A stretch of DNA of 64,000 nucleotides, from contig JAIQZO010000020.1 of assembly GCA_021777055.1 (NCBI GenBank), positions 44,244 through 108,243 on the forward strand. Reading direction: 5' to 3'. The notes below the pieces were generated by a model that saw nothing but the letters and a program-made list of their open reading frames with translations, was not told the DNA's origin and ran no database searches. Of the stretch, positions 25,760 to 34,253 are shown one piece after another (the first letter of the stretch is position 1; each line of letters opens with the position of its first letter). This DNA comes from Candidatus Anammoxibacter sp. (GTDB lineage: Bacteria; Planctomycetota; Brocadiia; Brocadiales; Anammoxibacteraceae). Position numbers and translations under genes: made by a program.

Positions 25760-27133
25760 ATGAAAGCAAAAAACATAAAAAATGTTCTTGTTTTACTGTT
25801 TATTGTTACTGTCGTCTTTTTTGCCTGGAAGAGTGTTGAGGCAAGCGTTCCCGGCTGGACAGTATCCGGTTCCGGAAACGTAATGGGCCTTAAGGATGCA
25901 ATAAACCTTGCCTGGATATTGTTAAGCGCATTTCTTGTTTTCAATATGCAGGCAGGTTTTGCCTTTTTAGGAGTAGGTTTCCTAAAAAAGAAGAACACAC
26001 TTAACTACCTTGCAATGAGCTTTTTAGACTTTTGTGTTGGCGGTTTTGTGTTTTGGATTCTCGGGTTTGGCGTAATGTATGGAGGATCTTATCTTTCTGC
26101 TGGTTTGGAAAAAGGAAACTCTTTTATCGGATATAGCGGTTTCTTTCTAAATGGAGAGGCGTATAACGCTTCTACTTCGGCAATATGGCTGTTCCAAGTT
26201 ATGTTTGCCATTACATCATGTGCGATATTTGCAGGTGCCATTACGGAAAGATTTAAGTTCACATCCCATTTGATATACAGTGCGTTTATTTGTGGTATAC
26301 TCTATCCTGTCTTTGGACATTGGGTATGGGGTGGCGGCTGGCTTGGTAATCTACCTTTTGGCGAGGGCATGAAAGATTTTGCCGGTTCAGGAGTTGTTCA
26401 TGGACTGGGTGGCCTCGTTGCTTTTATGGGCGCTCGTATGGTGGGACCGAGATTTGGTAAATATAATCCTGATGGAACACCGAACAGTTTTCCGGGGCAC
26501 AACTTAACGTATGTTGTAATTGGGACTTTAATCTTGATATTCGGCTGGTTTGGTTTTAATGCGGGCAGCTCCCTTGCTGTAACGGAATTCAGGGTAGCAA
26601 TGATTGCAACAAACACATTTCTTTCTGCAATTTCAGGGGCACTGTCTGTTTTAGTTGCATCTTATTTCCGTACGAGAGTTTCGGATATTACTCTGGTATG
26701 TAATGGTGCACTGGCAGGATGTGTAGCAATTACTGCATCAGGGGCCTATGTTCCGCCGTGGGCCGCCGTGATTATTGGGATAATCGCCGGCTTCATTTTG
26801 AAAGCAAGCCTGTTTTGGGTTGAATTTAAGTTAAGGATTGATGATCCGGTTGGAGCTATCTCTGTGCATGGCGCAAACGGGCTCTGGGGGTTGCTTTCTG
26901 TCGGAGTATTTGCTGACGGTACTTACATGGGCGTTAAAGGCCTGATAACTGGTTCCGGCTGGCAACTACTGGCTCAGTTTATTGGTTGTGTTACATTAAT
27001 TGCGTGGACATTGAGTCTCGGGTACTTAGTCTTTTATCTCTTACGAAGAACTTTTGGTCTAAGGGTTCCTCTTAAGGAGGAAAGCAGGGGAATTGATATT
27101 TATGAACATGGTATGTCATGTTATAACGATTAG
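25760..27133 (+). CDS. amt: Ammonium transporter, Amt family (second copy)
   Basis: The 457-residue protein has an N-terminal signal-like hydrophobic segment (about 8-28), then the Amt core. The pore histidines are in DFAGSGVVHGLGG and SVHGANGLWG, with GWFGFNAGS in the core. The tail is short and ends near EHGMSCYND. It is a paralog of the gene 470 bases upstream and has its own P-II gene 45 bases downstream. The duplication amt-glnB/amt-glnB suggests specialised transport and sensing pairs. The ribosome site is weak (TGAG), so coupling with the upstream P-II gene is possible. Confidence 0.95.
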   Translation: MKAKNIKNVLVLLFIVTVVFFAWKSVEASVPGWTVSGSGNVMGLKDAINLAWILLSAFLVFNMQAGFAFLGVGFLKKKNTLNYLAMSFLDFCVGGFVFWILGFGVMYGGSYLSAGLEKGNSFIGYSGFFLNGEAYNASTSAIWLFQVMFAITSCAIFAGAITERFKFTSHLIYSAFICGILYPVFGHWVWGGGWLGNLPFGEGMKDFAGSGVVHGLGGLVAFMGARMVGPRFGKYNPDGTPNSFPGHNLTYVVIGTLILIFGWFGFNAGSSLAVTEFRVAMIATNTFLSAISGALSVLVASYFRTRVSDITLVCNGALAGCVAITASGAYVPPWAAVIIGIIAGFILKASLFWVEFKLRIDDPVGAISVHGANGLWGLLSVGVFADGTYMGVKGLITGSGWQLLAQFIGCVTLIAWTLSLGYLVFYLLRRTFGLRVPLKEESRGIDIYEHGMSCYND

Positions 27134-27178
27134 GCATGATTATACAATGGTCTTCTTAAAAAAGGAGGTTGTAAGTTA

Positions 27179-27520
27179 ATGAAAAGGGTTGAAGCGATTG
27201 TAAGACCTGAAAAATTTGATGTTGTAAGGGTTGCATTAGAAGAGGCAGGTGTTGGCGGTATGACAATTAGTGAGGTTAAAGGTCAAGGTAAGCAGAAGGG
27301 TGTTGAAGAGGTATGGAGGGGTAGAAAATACAGAGTAACTACCTTGCCCAAACTAAAAATAGAAATGGTTTTGACCGATGATAAGGTGGATGATGTGGTT
27401 AAGATATTGTTGGACGAGGCGGCAACCACTGGTGTTGGAGACGGAAAGATCTTTGTTAGTGATGTAAGGACTGCTTATCGAATTCGGACTCGTGAAGAGG
27501 GCGATGCTGCTTTGAAATAA
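27179..27520 (+). CDS. glnB: P-II nitrogen regulatory protein (second copy)
   Basis: The 113-residue P-II protein has T-loop KGQGKQKG and Y51 in RGRKYRVTTLPK, with TGVGDGKIFVS in the nucleotide site. TT replaces the more usual VD after the tyrosine, a difference from copies one and three that could change which transporter it binds. AGGAGG lies 10 nt before the ATG. It ends the four-gene amt/glnB run, and a terminator hairpin follows at 27575. Confidence 0.96.
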   Translation: MKRVEAIVRPEKFDVVRVALEEAGVGGMTISEVKGQGKQKGVEEVWRGRKYRVTTLPKLKIEMVLTDDKVDDVVKILLDEAATTGVGDGKIFVSDVRTAYRIRTREEGDAALK

Positions 27521-27574
27521 TTGAACAAATGTTAAGTAGATTAAAAAAAATGATAATATTGATGTAAACATGGC

Positions 27575-27616
27575 AAAACCTGTATTCTTTTAAAGGATAC
27601 GGGTTTTGTTTTTTTA
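27575..27616 (+). terminator. Rho-independent terminator after the amt/glnB run
   Basis: Arms AAAACCTGTATT (27575-27586) and GATACGGGTTTT (27596-27607) pair along their whole length with two G-T pairs. The loop is about 9 bases, and a G then seven T residues follow. It separates the P-II gene from the second kinase gene. Confidence 0.85.
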
Positions 27617-27649
27617 TGGCCAATTTTACATTGATCAGGAGAAAAAAAT

Positions 27650-28462
27650 ATGTATAGATTGGAAAAGTATGAATTTGAAAAATTTATGTACAGGCCCGGC
27701 CACAGAGCAAACTATGGTGTGCTTACAAAGCCTGGAAACAGGGAGTGGGGAATGAAGTATTCTCCCCAATACAGCTATGCCAGCGAACATGACGTCCTTA
27801 AGAAATTTTCCCATCCTCAGATTCCAAAACGTAATAGTTGTGGAAGGGGGATTTTGTATGAAGGCGAGAAAATGGTGTTAACGAACCATTATATTGTTCT
27901 CCAGCATTTTGAGGGTGAGGACATTGTTCAGTATTATAAGGACAAAGGTGTACCTGATGCGGCGGAAATCGGCAATGTCTTAAAGTACTTTTCAACTGTA
28001 ACTGTACCTCTGGAATATCTCCACACTAAGAAAAAACATGTGCACACTGATATTAAACCGGGACACCTTCTATTGGATTTGGAAACAGAAACCATAGGTC
28101 TAATAGACCTGGAATTAGCTATAAAAATGGGTGATATTCTAAAAGGAATGACAAAAGAGTATGCTGCACCTGAACAAAAACAGATGATGAAGATGCTTCA
28201 GGAGCTTCCGGAAGATGTCAGTGAGAAAACGGTAACAAAGCAGATCTCAATTGACGGCAGGGCAGATCTATATTCTATAGGTTTAATTCTATTCGAGGTC
28301 TTGACAGGGAAAATATGGACGGAGACGAAGCAGCCGCCTATTGAAATAAACAAAGATGTCCCGGAAAAGCTGAACAATATCGTCCTTGGCCTTATTGAGG
28401 AAAACCGAGACAACAGAATACAGACAGCAAAAGAGCTAAAAGAAGACTTGCTCGCTGTTTAA
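27650..28462 (+). CDS. Atypical Ser/Thr protein kinase-like protein (second copy)
   Basis: The 270-residue protein is a paralog of the one at 22525 and shares its unusual motifs. These are VHTDIKPGH (H132-H139, with His for the metal-binding Asn), D153-L-E in place of DFG, YAAPEQ and IDGRADLYSIG. The candidate ATP lysine is K36 in GMKYSP. It lies after the amt/glnB terminator on the same strand and has its own ribosome site (AGGAG) before ATG 27650. The two kinases thus bracket the ammonium transport genes. A role in signalling nitrogen status is an inference from position only. Confidence 0.8.
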   Translation: MYRLEKYEFEKFMYRPGHRANYGVLTKPGNREWGMKYSPQYSYASEHDVLKKFSHPQIPKRNSCGRGILYEGEKMVLTNHYIVLQHFEGEDIVQYYKDKGVPDAAEIGNVLKYFSTVTVPLEYLHTKKKHVHTDIKPGHLLLDLETETIGLIDLELAIKMGDILKGMTKEYAAPEQKQMMKMLQELPEDVSEKTVTKQISIDGRADLYSIGLILFEVLTGKIWTETKQPPIEINKDVPEKLNNIVLGLIEENRDNRIQTAKELKEDLLAV

Positions 28463-28536
28463 ACATGGGCAGTACCAAGCAATCATTACTGTTTTGGTAG
28501 AGATATTAATGTTAATATTGTTGTAAAATTTATAAT

Positions 28537-28577
28537 GGGCCAAAGGGCGTTCAAGAACCTCTTTGGCCTGTTTTTTT
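28537..28577 (+). terminator. Rho-independent terminator after kinase gene
   Basis: Arms GGCCAAAG (28538-28545) and CTTTGGCC (28561-28568), extended inside by a second short pairing, are followed by a run of seven T residues (28571-28577). Confidence 0.9.
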
Positions 28578-28818
28578 ACAGAAAACAAATATTATCTTTA
28601 ATCCTTTGGATACTTAATACACTCTTTTTACTTATAAAATAAAAAGATTTTAGCATTAGAAAAACTTTCGTTAGTTTTTTTTTTAATCTTGCATTTTTCT
28701 CTTTATTTTAATAATATGCCACGTTGTTTTTGAAAACGGAACATTAATTTACTGCTTTTTTGTGTCTCCTCTGTTCTTCCAATTAACTATTTGCAATATT
28801 TTGTTTAAAGGTGCGAAG

Positions 28819-29271
28819 ATGAACCGAAGAAATTTCTTAGAAAAATTGTTAATATTTGCATTAGGTATTGTCAGTGCCGGGGTGTTTGCCGAAGCGATAG
28901 TTGTAATTTATAGATTTTTGATGCCTTTTCAGAAGCGAAAAACACTAAAGACATTTGTATGTTTTTCCAACAATTTATTAAGGGGGCAAGCAAAAGAAGC
29001 AAGCCTGAGAGGCAATAAAATTATTCTCCTAAATAATGAAGACAAAATTGTGGCATTCTCTGCAACGTGCCCACACCTTGGATGCAGTGTCATATGGGAT
29101 AGAAAAGGGCAAACATTTTTATGCCCATGTCATATGGCTGCATTTGATAAAAACGGGCAAGTGTTAACCGGCCCCCCACCCAGGCCGATGGATCAGTACA
29201 GGGTTTTGATTGAGGGTAACAGTGTTTTTGTTTTTGTACCTGAAAACTACTGGGCACAAAGAGAGGTATAA
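28819..29271 (+). CDS. Rieske [2Fe-2S] subunit of a cytochrome bc-type complex
   Basis: The 150-residue protein has the two Rieske boxes, CPHLGC (about 82-87) and CPCHMAAFD (about 101-109), with a GPPPRPMDQY proline loop. The N-terminus MNRRNFLEK with a hydrophobic span (11-35) is a Tat-type signal anchor, as usual for Rieske subunits. Start ATG 28819 is chosen to place the twin Arg at the N-terminus. The cytochrome b gene starts 2 bases after its stop. It transfers electrons from quinol to the cytochrome partners encoded next. Confidence 0.93.
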   Translation: MNRRNFLEKLLIFALGIVSAGVFAEAIVVIYRFLMPFQKRKTLKTFVCFSNNLLRGQAKEASLRGNKIILLNNEDKIVAFSATCPHLGCSVIWDRKGQTFLCPCHMAAFDKNGQVLTGPPPRPMDQYRVLIEGNSVFVFVPENYWAQREV

Positions 29272-29272
29272 G

Positions 29273-30325
29273 ATGAAACAAAAAGCGAAGATATGGTTGC
29301 AGGATAGAGTTAAAATTGATGTAGAAAAAGTAAAGGACTCCATAAATGAACAGGTTCCTGATTACTTAAAAGGGTTGTGGTTTTGTCTAGGTGGAACCCC
29401 TTTGATATGTCTAATTCTCCAATTTGTAACGGGAATATTGTTGATGTTTTATTATATTCCGTATCAGGAGGTAGCATATCAGAGTGTTAAGTTTATTAGC
29501 TCTGACGTCAGATTTGGATGGTTGATAAGAGGGATACACCACTCTTCTGCGCAGGTAATGATAGCTTCTATGTTTTTGCATATGGTAAGGGTATACTTTA
29601 CTGAATCATACCGCAAACCTAGAGAAATAACATGGATGGTTGGGGTTGTACTTTTAGGTATTTCAATGGGCTTGGGGTTTACAGGCTATTCTCTAATTTG
29701 CGATCAGGTATCATACTGGGCAACTGTTGTTGGCACAAATATTGCTGGCGCCACGCCGGTGATAGGTAACCATATACGGTTATTTATGAGAGGAGGAGAA
29801 GATATTACACAAAGCACGCTAACAAGGTTCTTTGTGTTACATATAGTAATCTTACCGACAAGTTTAATAGTAATGTTAGTTGTTCACCTGTTTTTTGTGC
29901 GAAGTCATGGGATCCACTATGAAGAGAAAGATTGTTCAAAAAAAGGGGAGGGATTTTATCCATTTTTCCCTGAACACGTTTTAAATGAAATCGGTATATT
30001 CCTTGTTTTGATAGCATCATTTACTATATTTAACTATTTTTTCCCGCCAAGCTTAGGGGAGCCTTTTAATCCTAATGTTACTCCGGAGCATATAAAACCC
30101 GAATGGTACTTTTTCGGGGTCTTCAGGTTTTTAAAGCTGGTCTCTTATCAGGCAGGAATCCTCGGTTCGTTATTTATTGGCATGTGCCTTTTTGCGTGGC
30201 CTATTATTGATAGCTTGCTTGAGAAATTAATGGGTTGTAAGGCGTCAAAATCCACTCGTTACATAATAGGTATGGCATTTATTGTGGCGTGGGCAACTTT
30301 TACTGCATGGGAAGCTGTAACATAG
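29273..30325 (+). CDS. Cytochrome b (b6/subunit IV fused type)
   Basis: The 350-residue protein carries both halves of cytochrome b in one chain. The N-terminal half has haem-binding histidines in IRGIHHSSAQ, FLHMVRVY, VLHIVIL and VVHLFFVRSHG. The C-terminal half has the PEWYFF quinol-site motif and three further helices. C-terminal helices are fewer than in mitochondrial cytochrome b, as in b6f-type complexes. ATG 29273 has GAGAGG upstream and nearly overlaps the Rieske stop. With the following multihaem cytochromes it probably forms a periplasmic or anammoxosome-facing quinol-oxidising complex. Confidence 0.93.
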   Translation: MKQKAKIWLQDRVKIDVEKVKDSINEQVPDYLKGLWFCLGGTPLICLILQFVTGILLMFYYIPYQEVAYQSVKFISSDVRFGWLIRGIHHSSAQVMIASMFLHMVRVYFTESYRKPREITWMVGVVLLGISMGLGFTGYSLICDQVSYWATVVGTNIAGATPVIGNHIRLFMRGGEDITQSTLTRFFVLHIVILPTSLIVMLVVHLFFVRSHGIHYEEKDCSKKGEGFYPFFPEHVLNEIGIFLVLIASFTIFNYFFPPSLGEPFNPNVTPEHIKPEWYFFGVFRFLKLVSYQAGILGSLFIGMCLFAWPIIDSLLEKLMGCKASKSTRYIIGMAFIVAWATFTAWEAVT

Positions 30326-30405
30326 AATGGTAACTTACTGAAGAAAATAGTTTTAGTTTAATGATTTAATGAAAATTACAAATGCCTCAGGGAGGAGTTG
30401 TAGAA

Positions 30406-31362
30406 ATGAAGCTGAAAGTGTTTTTTGGTGTTATGATTTGTATAATCTTTTTTGTCTTTGCTCTGTTAATGTATAAAGACATAAAAGAAGAGATGCTGAG
30501 TGAAGATGAAAAAGTTGTTATCTCCGCAGAGATGCGTAAAACATGCCTGACTTGTCATGAAAAGAAATACACGGAAAGCGTATATCACGCCTGGAAGCAG
30601 AGCAAACATAGTAAAAAGGGTATTGGGTGTGAATTGTGTCACATAACTACTGATAATGATATAAAAAAAGAGATTGAACTAGCAAGGTTATCAAGAGGGA
30701 TTAAAGAGTCACAATGTCAGGATGAAAGGGTTAACAACCTTGTTCCTCCAAAAGTGTGTGCGCAGTGCCATTCAAAACAATATGAAGAGTTTAAAGAGAG
30801 TGGGCATGGAAAAGCATTTCAAAATCTCCAGGTTCACTTTGATATGAATGAAGATGAGGCCTTTTTTCCGAAGAGTGATTGTATGAAGTGTCATCAAGTT
30901 GAATTTAAATGTTCATCTTGCCATAGCAGACATAAGTTCTCTCTTGAATTTGCAAGGAAACCGGAAACTTGCGGTATGTGTCATTCCGGGCAAAGGCATT
31001 CACAGAAAGAGACATTTTTTGCTACTATGCACGGTCTTACATATCAGGCAGAAGGTAAAGACTGGGACTGGAGTGGAAGCATTGAAGAGTGGAACAAAAA
31101 GCAGGGAAAACAGCCGCATACAGTGCCACTTTGCATAACGTGCCATATGAAGGATGGAAGCCATAACAGCCGCAAACCAGAGAAAGTAGATCAATTTGAA
31201 TGGTTATGTGCAAGGTGCCATGTCAATAATAATGCTGTTAATTTTGCACAGATAGAACATAAGTCATATGGAGCGAAGAAACATGCAATCGAGATTGCTT
31301 CAAAATCAAATAATATACAATGCAAAATATGCCATAAAGAGGAGAAAGGAGGGGTGAAATAG
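30406..31362 (+). CDS. Membrane-anchored nonahaem cytochrome c
   Basis: The 318-residue protein has an N-terminal membrane anchor (about 5-25) and nine CxxCH motifs: CLTCH, CELCH, CAQCH, CMKCH, CSSCH, CGMCH, CITCH, CARCH, CKICH. The pattern of the first eight, with CSSCHSRHKFS, then ARKPETCGMCH and GLTYQAEGKDWDW, matches the octahaem HAO-like fold. The ninth haem is added at the C-terminus. ATG 30406 has GGAGGAG upstream. It sits between cytochrome b and an octahaem paralog and likely replaces cytochrome c1/f as electron acceptor from the Rieske subunit. Confidence 0.92.
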   Translation: MKLKVFFGVMICIIFFVFALLMYKDIKEEMLSEDEKVVISAEMRKTCLTCHEKKYTESVYHAWKQSKHSKKGIGCELCHITTDNDIKKEIELARLSRGIKESQCQDERVNNLVPPKVCAQCHSKQYEEFKESGHGKAFQNLQVHFDMNEDEAFFPKSDCMKCHQVEFKCSSCHSRHKFSLEFARKPETCGMCHSGQRHSQKETFFATMHGLTYQAEGKDWDWSGSIEEWNKKQGKQPHTVPLCITCHMKDGSHNSRKPEKVDQFEWLCARCHVNNNAVNFAQIEHKSYGAKKHAIEIASKSNNIQCKICHKEEKGGVK

Positions 31363-31512
31363 ATATTACTTTATAAATAAAGAATTGTTATTCTTTGAAC
31401 AGTTCTTCTTAAAATAACTAGTTAATTTCTTATTACTTACGTATTTGGTAAGATTCGATCTTACAGATCTGAAACAAAAACTTGTTTTCTATAATTTTGA
31501 AGAGGAGGACTC

Positions 31513-33108
31513 ATGCGAAAATCAGTTTTCTTAAAAATGATCAACAAAACAGCAATATTGATGTTTTGTCTTTGTGTTGTGATTTTAAATACTATTTCTG
31601 TAAATGCTGAAGAGAAATCTTTAACTATTCAGGAAAGAGCCTCAAAAATTTTTGGGGAAGCAGTAGGTGATGACAATAATGGAGAAGTGTATAGCTGGGG
31701 TTTGACGGCAAAATATAAAGGTCCTGACGAATTGTTTCCTGGCGAAGGTAAGTTTAAGAAATTATTTAGTTTTCTACCTGCAATAAGATGGTATGACCCT
31801 GCCCATTATTATGAACCGTTAAGTCTTGTCAAAGGTACATTTGAGGGACAGGAATGTGTCTTGTGCCACCAGGTACAAACCCCTGGTATTGTAAAAGATT
31901 GGAAAAGAAGCAGACATTCCAAACCGGGCAAAACGGCATCAATGAAAGATGAAGAGATTGTTACATGTAACAAATGCCACGGTAATGATCATACAAAATT
32001 ACACATGCCTGATGTTAAGGTGTGTGGAGAATGCCACCAGAAAGAAGTTGATCAGCATAAGTCAGGGGGCGCTGGTTCCCATACACATTCGTTTCATTTA
32101 CAGGTGGTGGAACAGCCGATGCAGCTGAACACGCCGGCAGAGGAACTATATGGCTGTGCTCAATGTCATGGTATTGCAGAGAACAGATGCGACGGATGTC
32201 ATACGAGACACAGGTTTTCACCGGCAGAAGCACGAAAGCCTGAAACCTGTGGATTATGTCATTTAGGACTAGAACACTATGATTACGAAGTGTGGCAGGA
32301 TTCATATCATGGTAGGATATATCAGGCAGAAGGGGATGAGTGGGATTGGGATAGAAAGCTTAAAGATTGGACTAGGCCTGATAAAGAGGGGGAAAAACCT
32401 GCTCCGCGAACACCAACATGCGCTTTTTGTCATATGCCTAAAGGGTCACATGATATTCTTGAAGCTTCAACTGCGTTTACTTATATGGGATCATCTCAGG
32501 TTGACCGTGGAGCGCCTAAGCATGCAGAGAAACGTAAACAGTGGATAAAAGTATGTAAACAGTGCCATTCGCCAAGGTTTGCAAAAGACCAACTTTCGGC
32601 AATGGATGATATTGTAAATCTAAACTTTGCAAAAGTAAGAGAAGCCTATGAAGTTGTTCTAGATTTATATAGAGATAAGGTTCTGGATCCAATGCCAGAA
32701 TGGTTAGCACCGGATTGGCAGGGAAATCATAGCTTCAGCCTGCTTCCCAGTGGAGAAACACGTGTTTATAATGTTTCAAATGTAGAAAGGCTCTTTTTTG
32801 AAATGGCCACTTACCAGATAACAAATGTTTATAAAGCTGCGGCTCATTCATCTTCCGAAAACACTACTTATAGTAAAGGCGGCGGTATCCCTATGCATAG
32901 ACAATTAATTGCCATAAAAAATGAAGCATCTAAGCTTAGGCGTTTAGCGCGAATTGAAAAAGAGTTGGGTATTCAACATATTCCTTATGATTTCTGGTCT
33001 CAAGGGGAGTATACTGATTTGTTAAATGGTAAAAATAGAAAAGAGGGAGATGTATTACCGAAATCAGAATGTTTACATGATAAAGATATGCCATGCTTGG
33101 CAGATTAA
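31513..33108 (+). CDS. Octahaem hydroxylamine oxidoreductase-like cytochrome c
   Basis: The 531-residue protein has a signal peptide (to about residue 33, ending VNAEE) and eight CxxCH motifs: CVLCH, CNKCH, CGECH, CAQCH, CDGCH, CGLCH, CAFCH, CKQCH. The spacing, CDGCHTRHRFSPAEARKPETCG and the long helical tail after haem eight match the HAO family. In HAO the fourth haem is the catalytic one, cross-linked by a C-terminal Tyr. The equivalent tail here reads VYKAAAHSSSENTTYSKGG, and whether its Tyr is the cross-linking residue needs alignment. AGAGGAGG precedes ATG 31513. The bc-module context suggests electron transfer or nitrite/hydroxylamine chemistry. Confidence 0.9.
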   Translation: MRKSVFLKMINKTAILMFCLCVVILNTISVNAEEKSLTIQERASKIFGEAVGDDNNGEVYSWGLTAKYKGPDELFPGEGKFKKLFSFLPAIRWYDPAHYYEPLSLVKGTFEGQECVLCHQVQTPGIVKDWKRSRHSKPGKTASMKDEEIVTCNKCHGNDHTKLHMPDVKVCGECHQKEVDQHKSGGAGSHTHSFHLQVVEQPMQLNTPAEELYGCAQCHGIAENRCDGCHTRHRFSPAEARKPETCGLCHLGLEHYDYEVWQDSYHGRIYQAEGDEWDWDRKLKDWTRPDKEGEKPAPRTPTCAFCHMPKGSHDILEASTAFTYMGSSQVDRGAPKHAEKRKQWIKVCKQCHSPRFAKDQLSAMDDIVNLNFAKVREAYEVVLDLYRDKVLDPMPEWLAPDWQGNHSFSLLPSGETRVYNVSNVERLFFEMATYQITNVYKAAAHSSSENTTYSKGGGIPMHRQLIAIKNEASKLRRLARIEKELGIQHIPYDFWSQGEYTDLLNGKNRKEGDVLPKSECLHDKDMPCLAD

Positions 33109-33704
33109 ACTCAGGTTAGTGCGATATTTTGATTGTTTCTTACCTATAAATTAGTGTCTATTAGTATATTTTTTGTAAATTTGCGGGAAATATACTTTAA
33201 TATTTCTGTTATAAATAACTAGTTACCAAGCTCCCGCTTGGTAACGTACTTATTTTGAGAAGCTCCCGCTTCTCAAAATAAGATAACAGTCATTGAGACT
33301 TAATATTCTGCAAGTAGAAAGCTGGAGCCTTGTAACTAGCAAACACATAATCATGCTGAGCAGTTATGTTTTTTTAACTATCTTGTCAGAAATTAGTGCA
33401 AGTAATCTGAAGTTACCGTATGTATTTGCCCGATATTACACATCCTGTATACTAAGCAGCCGCCCATCTTTCCATTGGAAGAATTATACCTGTGCACACT
33501 TCCTAAAACTTGAAGTCCACTTTTAAAAGAAGGGGTTTATGGGTATGTTCTTTTAGATTTTACTACATAGTGACAAATTCCCCCAAATTTCAATATTATT
33601 TTCAGATATATCGCGGTATAATGCTACCTAGTTAATTGTATTGAGATTTTACTACCATGCACTTGCCCTATTTGATTTTCTAGCATTATTAATTATATGA
33701 TATA
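33109..33704. other. Intergenic region with two palindromes
   Basis: Nearly 600 AT-rich bases follow the octahaem gene. They hold two adjacent perfect palindromes (33222-33281) and no convincing gene; a 77-codon frame at 33293-33526 has no ribosome site or recognisable features. A TATAAT box overlaps the annotated start of the next gene at 33701. Confidence 0.5.
33222..33281. repeat. Two adjacent palindromes sharing the core AAGCTCCCGCTT
   Basis: The first palindrome (33222-33245) has arms GTTACCAAG and CTTGGTAAC. The second (33250-33281) has arms TTATTTTGAGAAG and CTTCTCAAAATAA. Both enclose the loop CTCCCG flanked by AAG/CTT, so they share a core while their outer arms differ. They may act as a double terminator or as mobile palindromic units. 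Confidence 0.75.
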
Positions 33705-34139
33705 ATGTTGCAATATAGATCTGATCAATGGAGGAATAGTTTAGAAGATGGTGTTACCAACTTCTTAAAGATGGTTAAAGATCCTGAAGATTTTATACTT
33801 AACAGGTATTATTCTTTGGAAATCCCCAAAGGTTTTAGGCTTGAAATCTACCTGGCAAACAGGTTTACGGTATTACGTAACGGTATTCGTAAGATTAGAG
33901 CTAAACATTCTTTGCGCCATCCAAATGAGAGCAATGCAGGAAAGAAATTTTGTCCCTATTGTGAAAAACGGGTAACCCCTAAAAGATTGTACAAGCCTGA
34001 CATCGCCGATCTAATACTTTTTATGTTTACCGGTGGTTTTTGGTTAATTTTTATATTTACTATACATTTTTTCTTACAAAAATGTCCCAAATGTGGTTAC
34101 AACTTAGGGGGAATGAAGAAGATAAAGAAGAGTAATTAG
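33705..34139 (+). CDS. Small membrane protein with two CxxC knuckles
   Basis: The 144-residue protein has a soluble N-terminal half, then CPYCEKR (about 84-90), a hydrophobic span (about 105-124) and CPKCGYNLGG near the C-terminus. The two CxxC pairs could bind one zinc ion across the membrane hairpin, as in zinc-ribbon membrane proteins. There is no clear ribosome site at ATG 33705, and a TATAAT box overlaps this start, so the true start may lie downstream. Function unknown. Confidence 0.5.
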   Translation: MLQYRSDQWRNSLEDGVTNFLKMVKDPEDFILNRYYSLEIPKGFRLEIYLANRFTVLRNGIRKIRAKHSLRHPNESNAGKKFCPYCEKRVTPKRLYKPDIADLILFMFTGGFWLIFIFTIHFFLQKCPKCGYNLGGMKKIKKSN

Positions 34140-34192
34140 GTGGAGGTTCGATTTCGGTTATTATCTTTAAAATTTTGCGTCGCATTTTCATA

Positions 34193-34229
34193 CAAAAAAA
34201 AGGCGCTGCCAAATAAATGGCAGCGCCTT
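34193..34229 (-). terminator. Rho-independent terminator of the amtB gene
   Basis: Arms AAGGCGCTGCCA and TGGCAGCGCCTT (34200-34229) form a perfect 12-bp stem with a 6-base loop. On the minus strand a run of eight or nine T residues follows. It lies 25 bases after the amtB stop codon. Confidence 0.95.
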
Positions 34230-34253
34230 AATGTAAGTCTCAACTGTACGAAA

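Noticed and set aside
33293..33526. 77-codon plus-strand frame after the palindromes
   Set aside because: No ribosome site, no domain and composition like the surrounding noncoding DNA.
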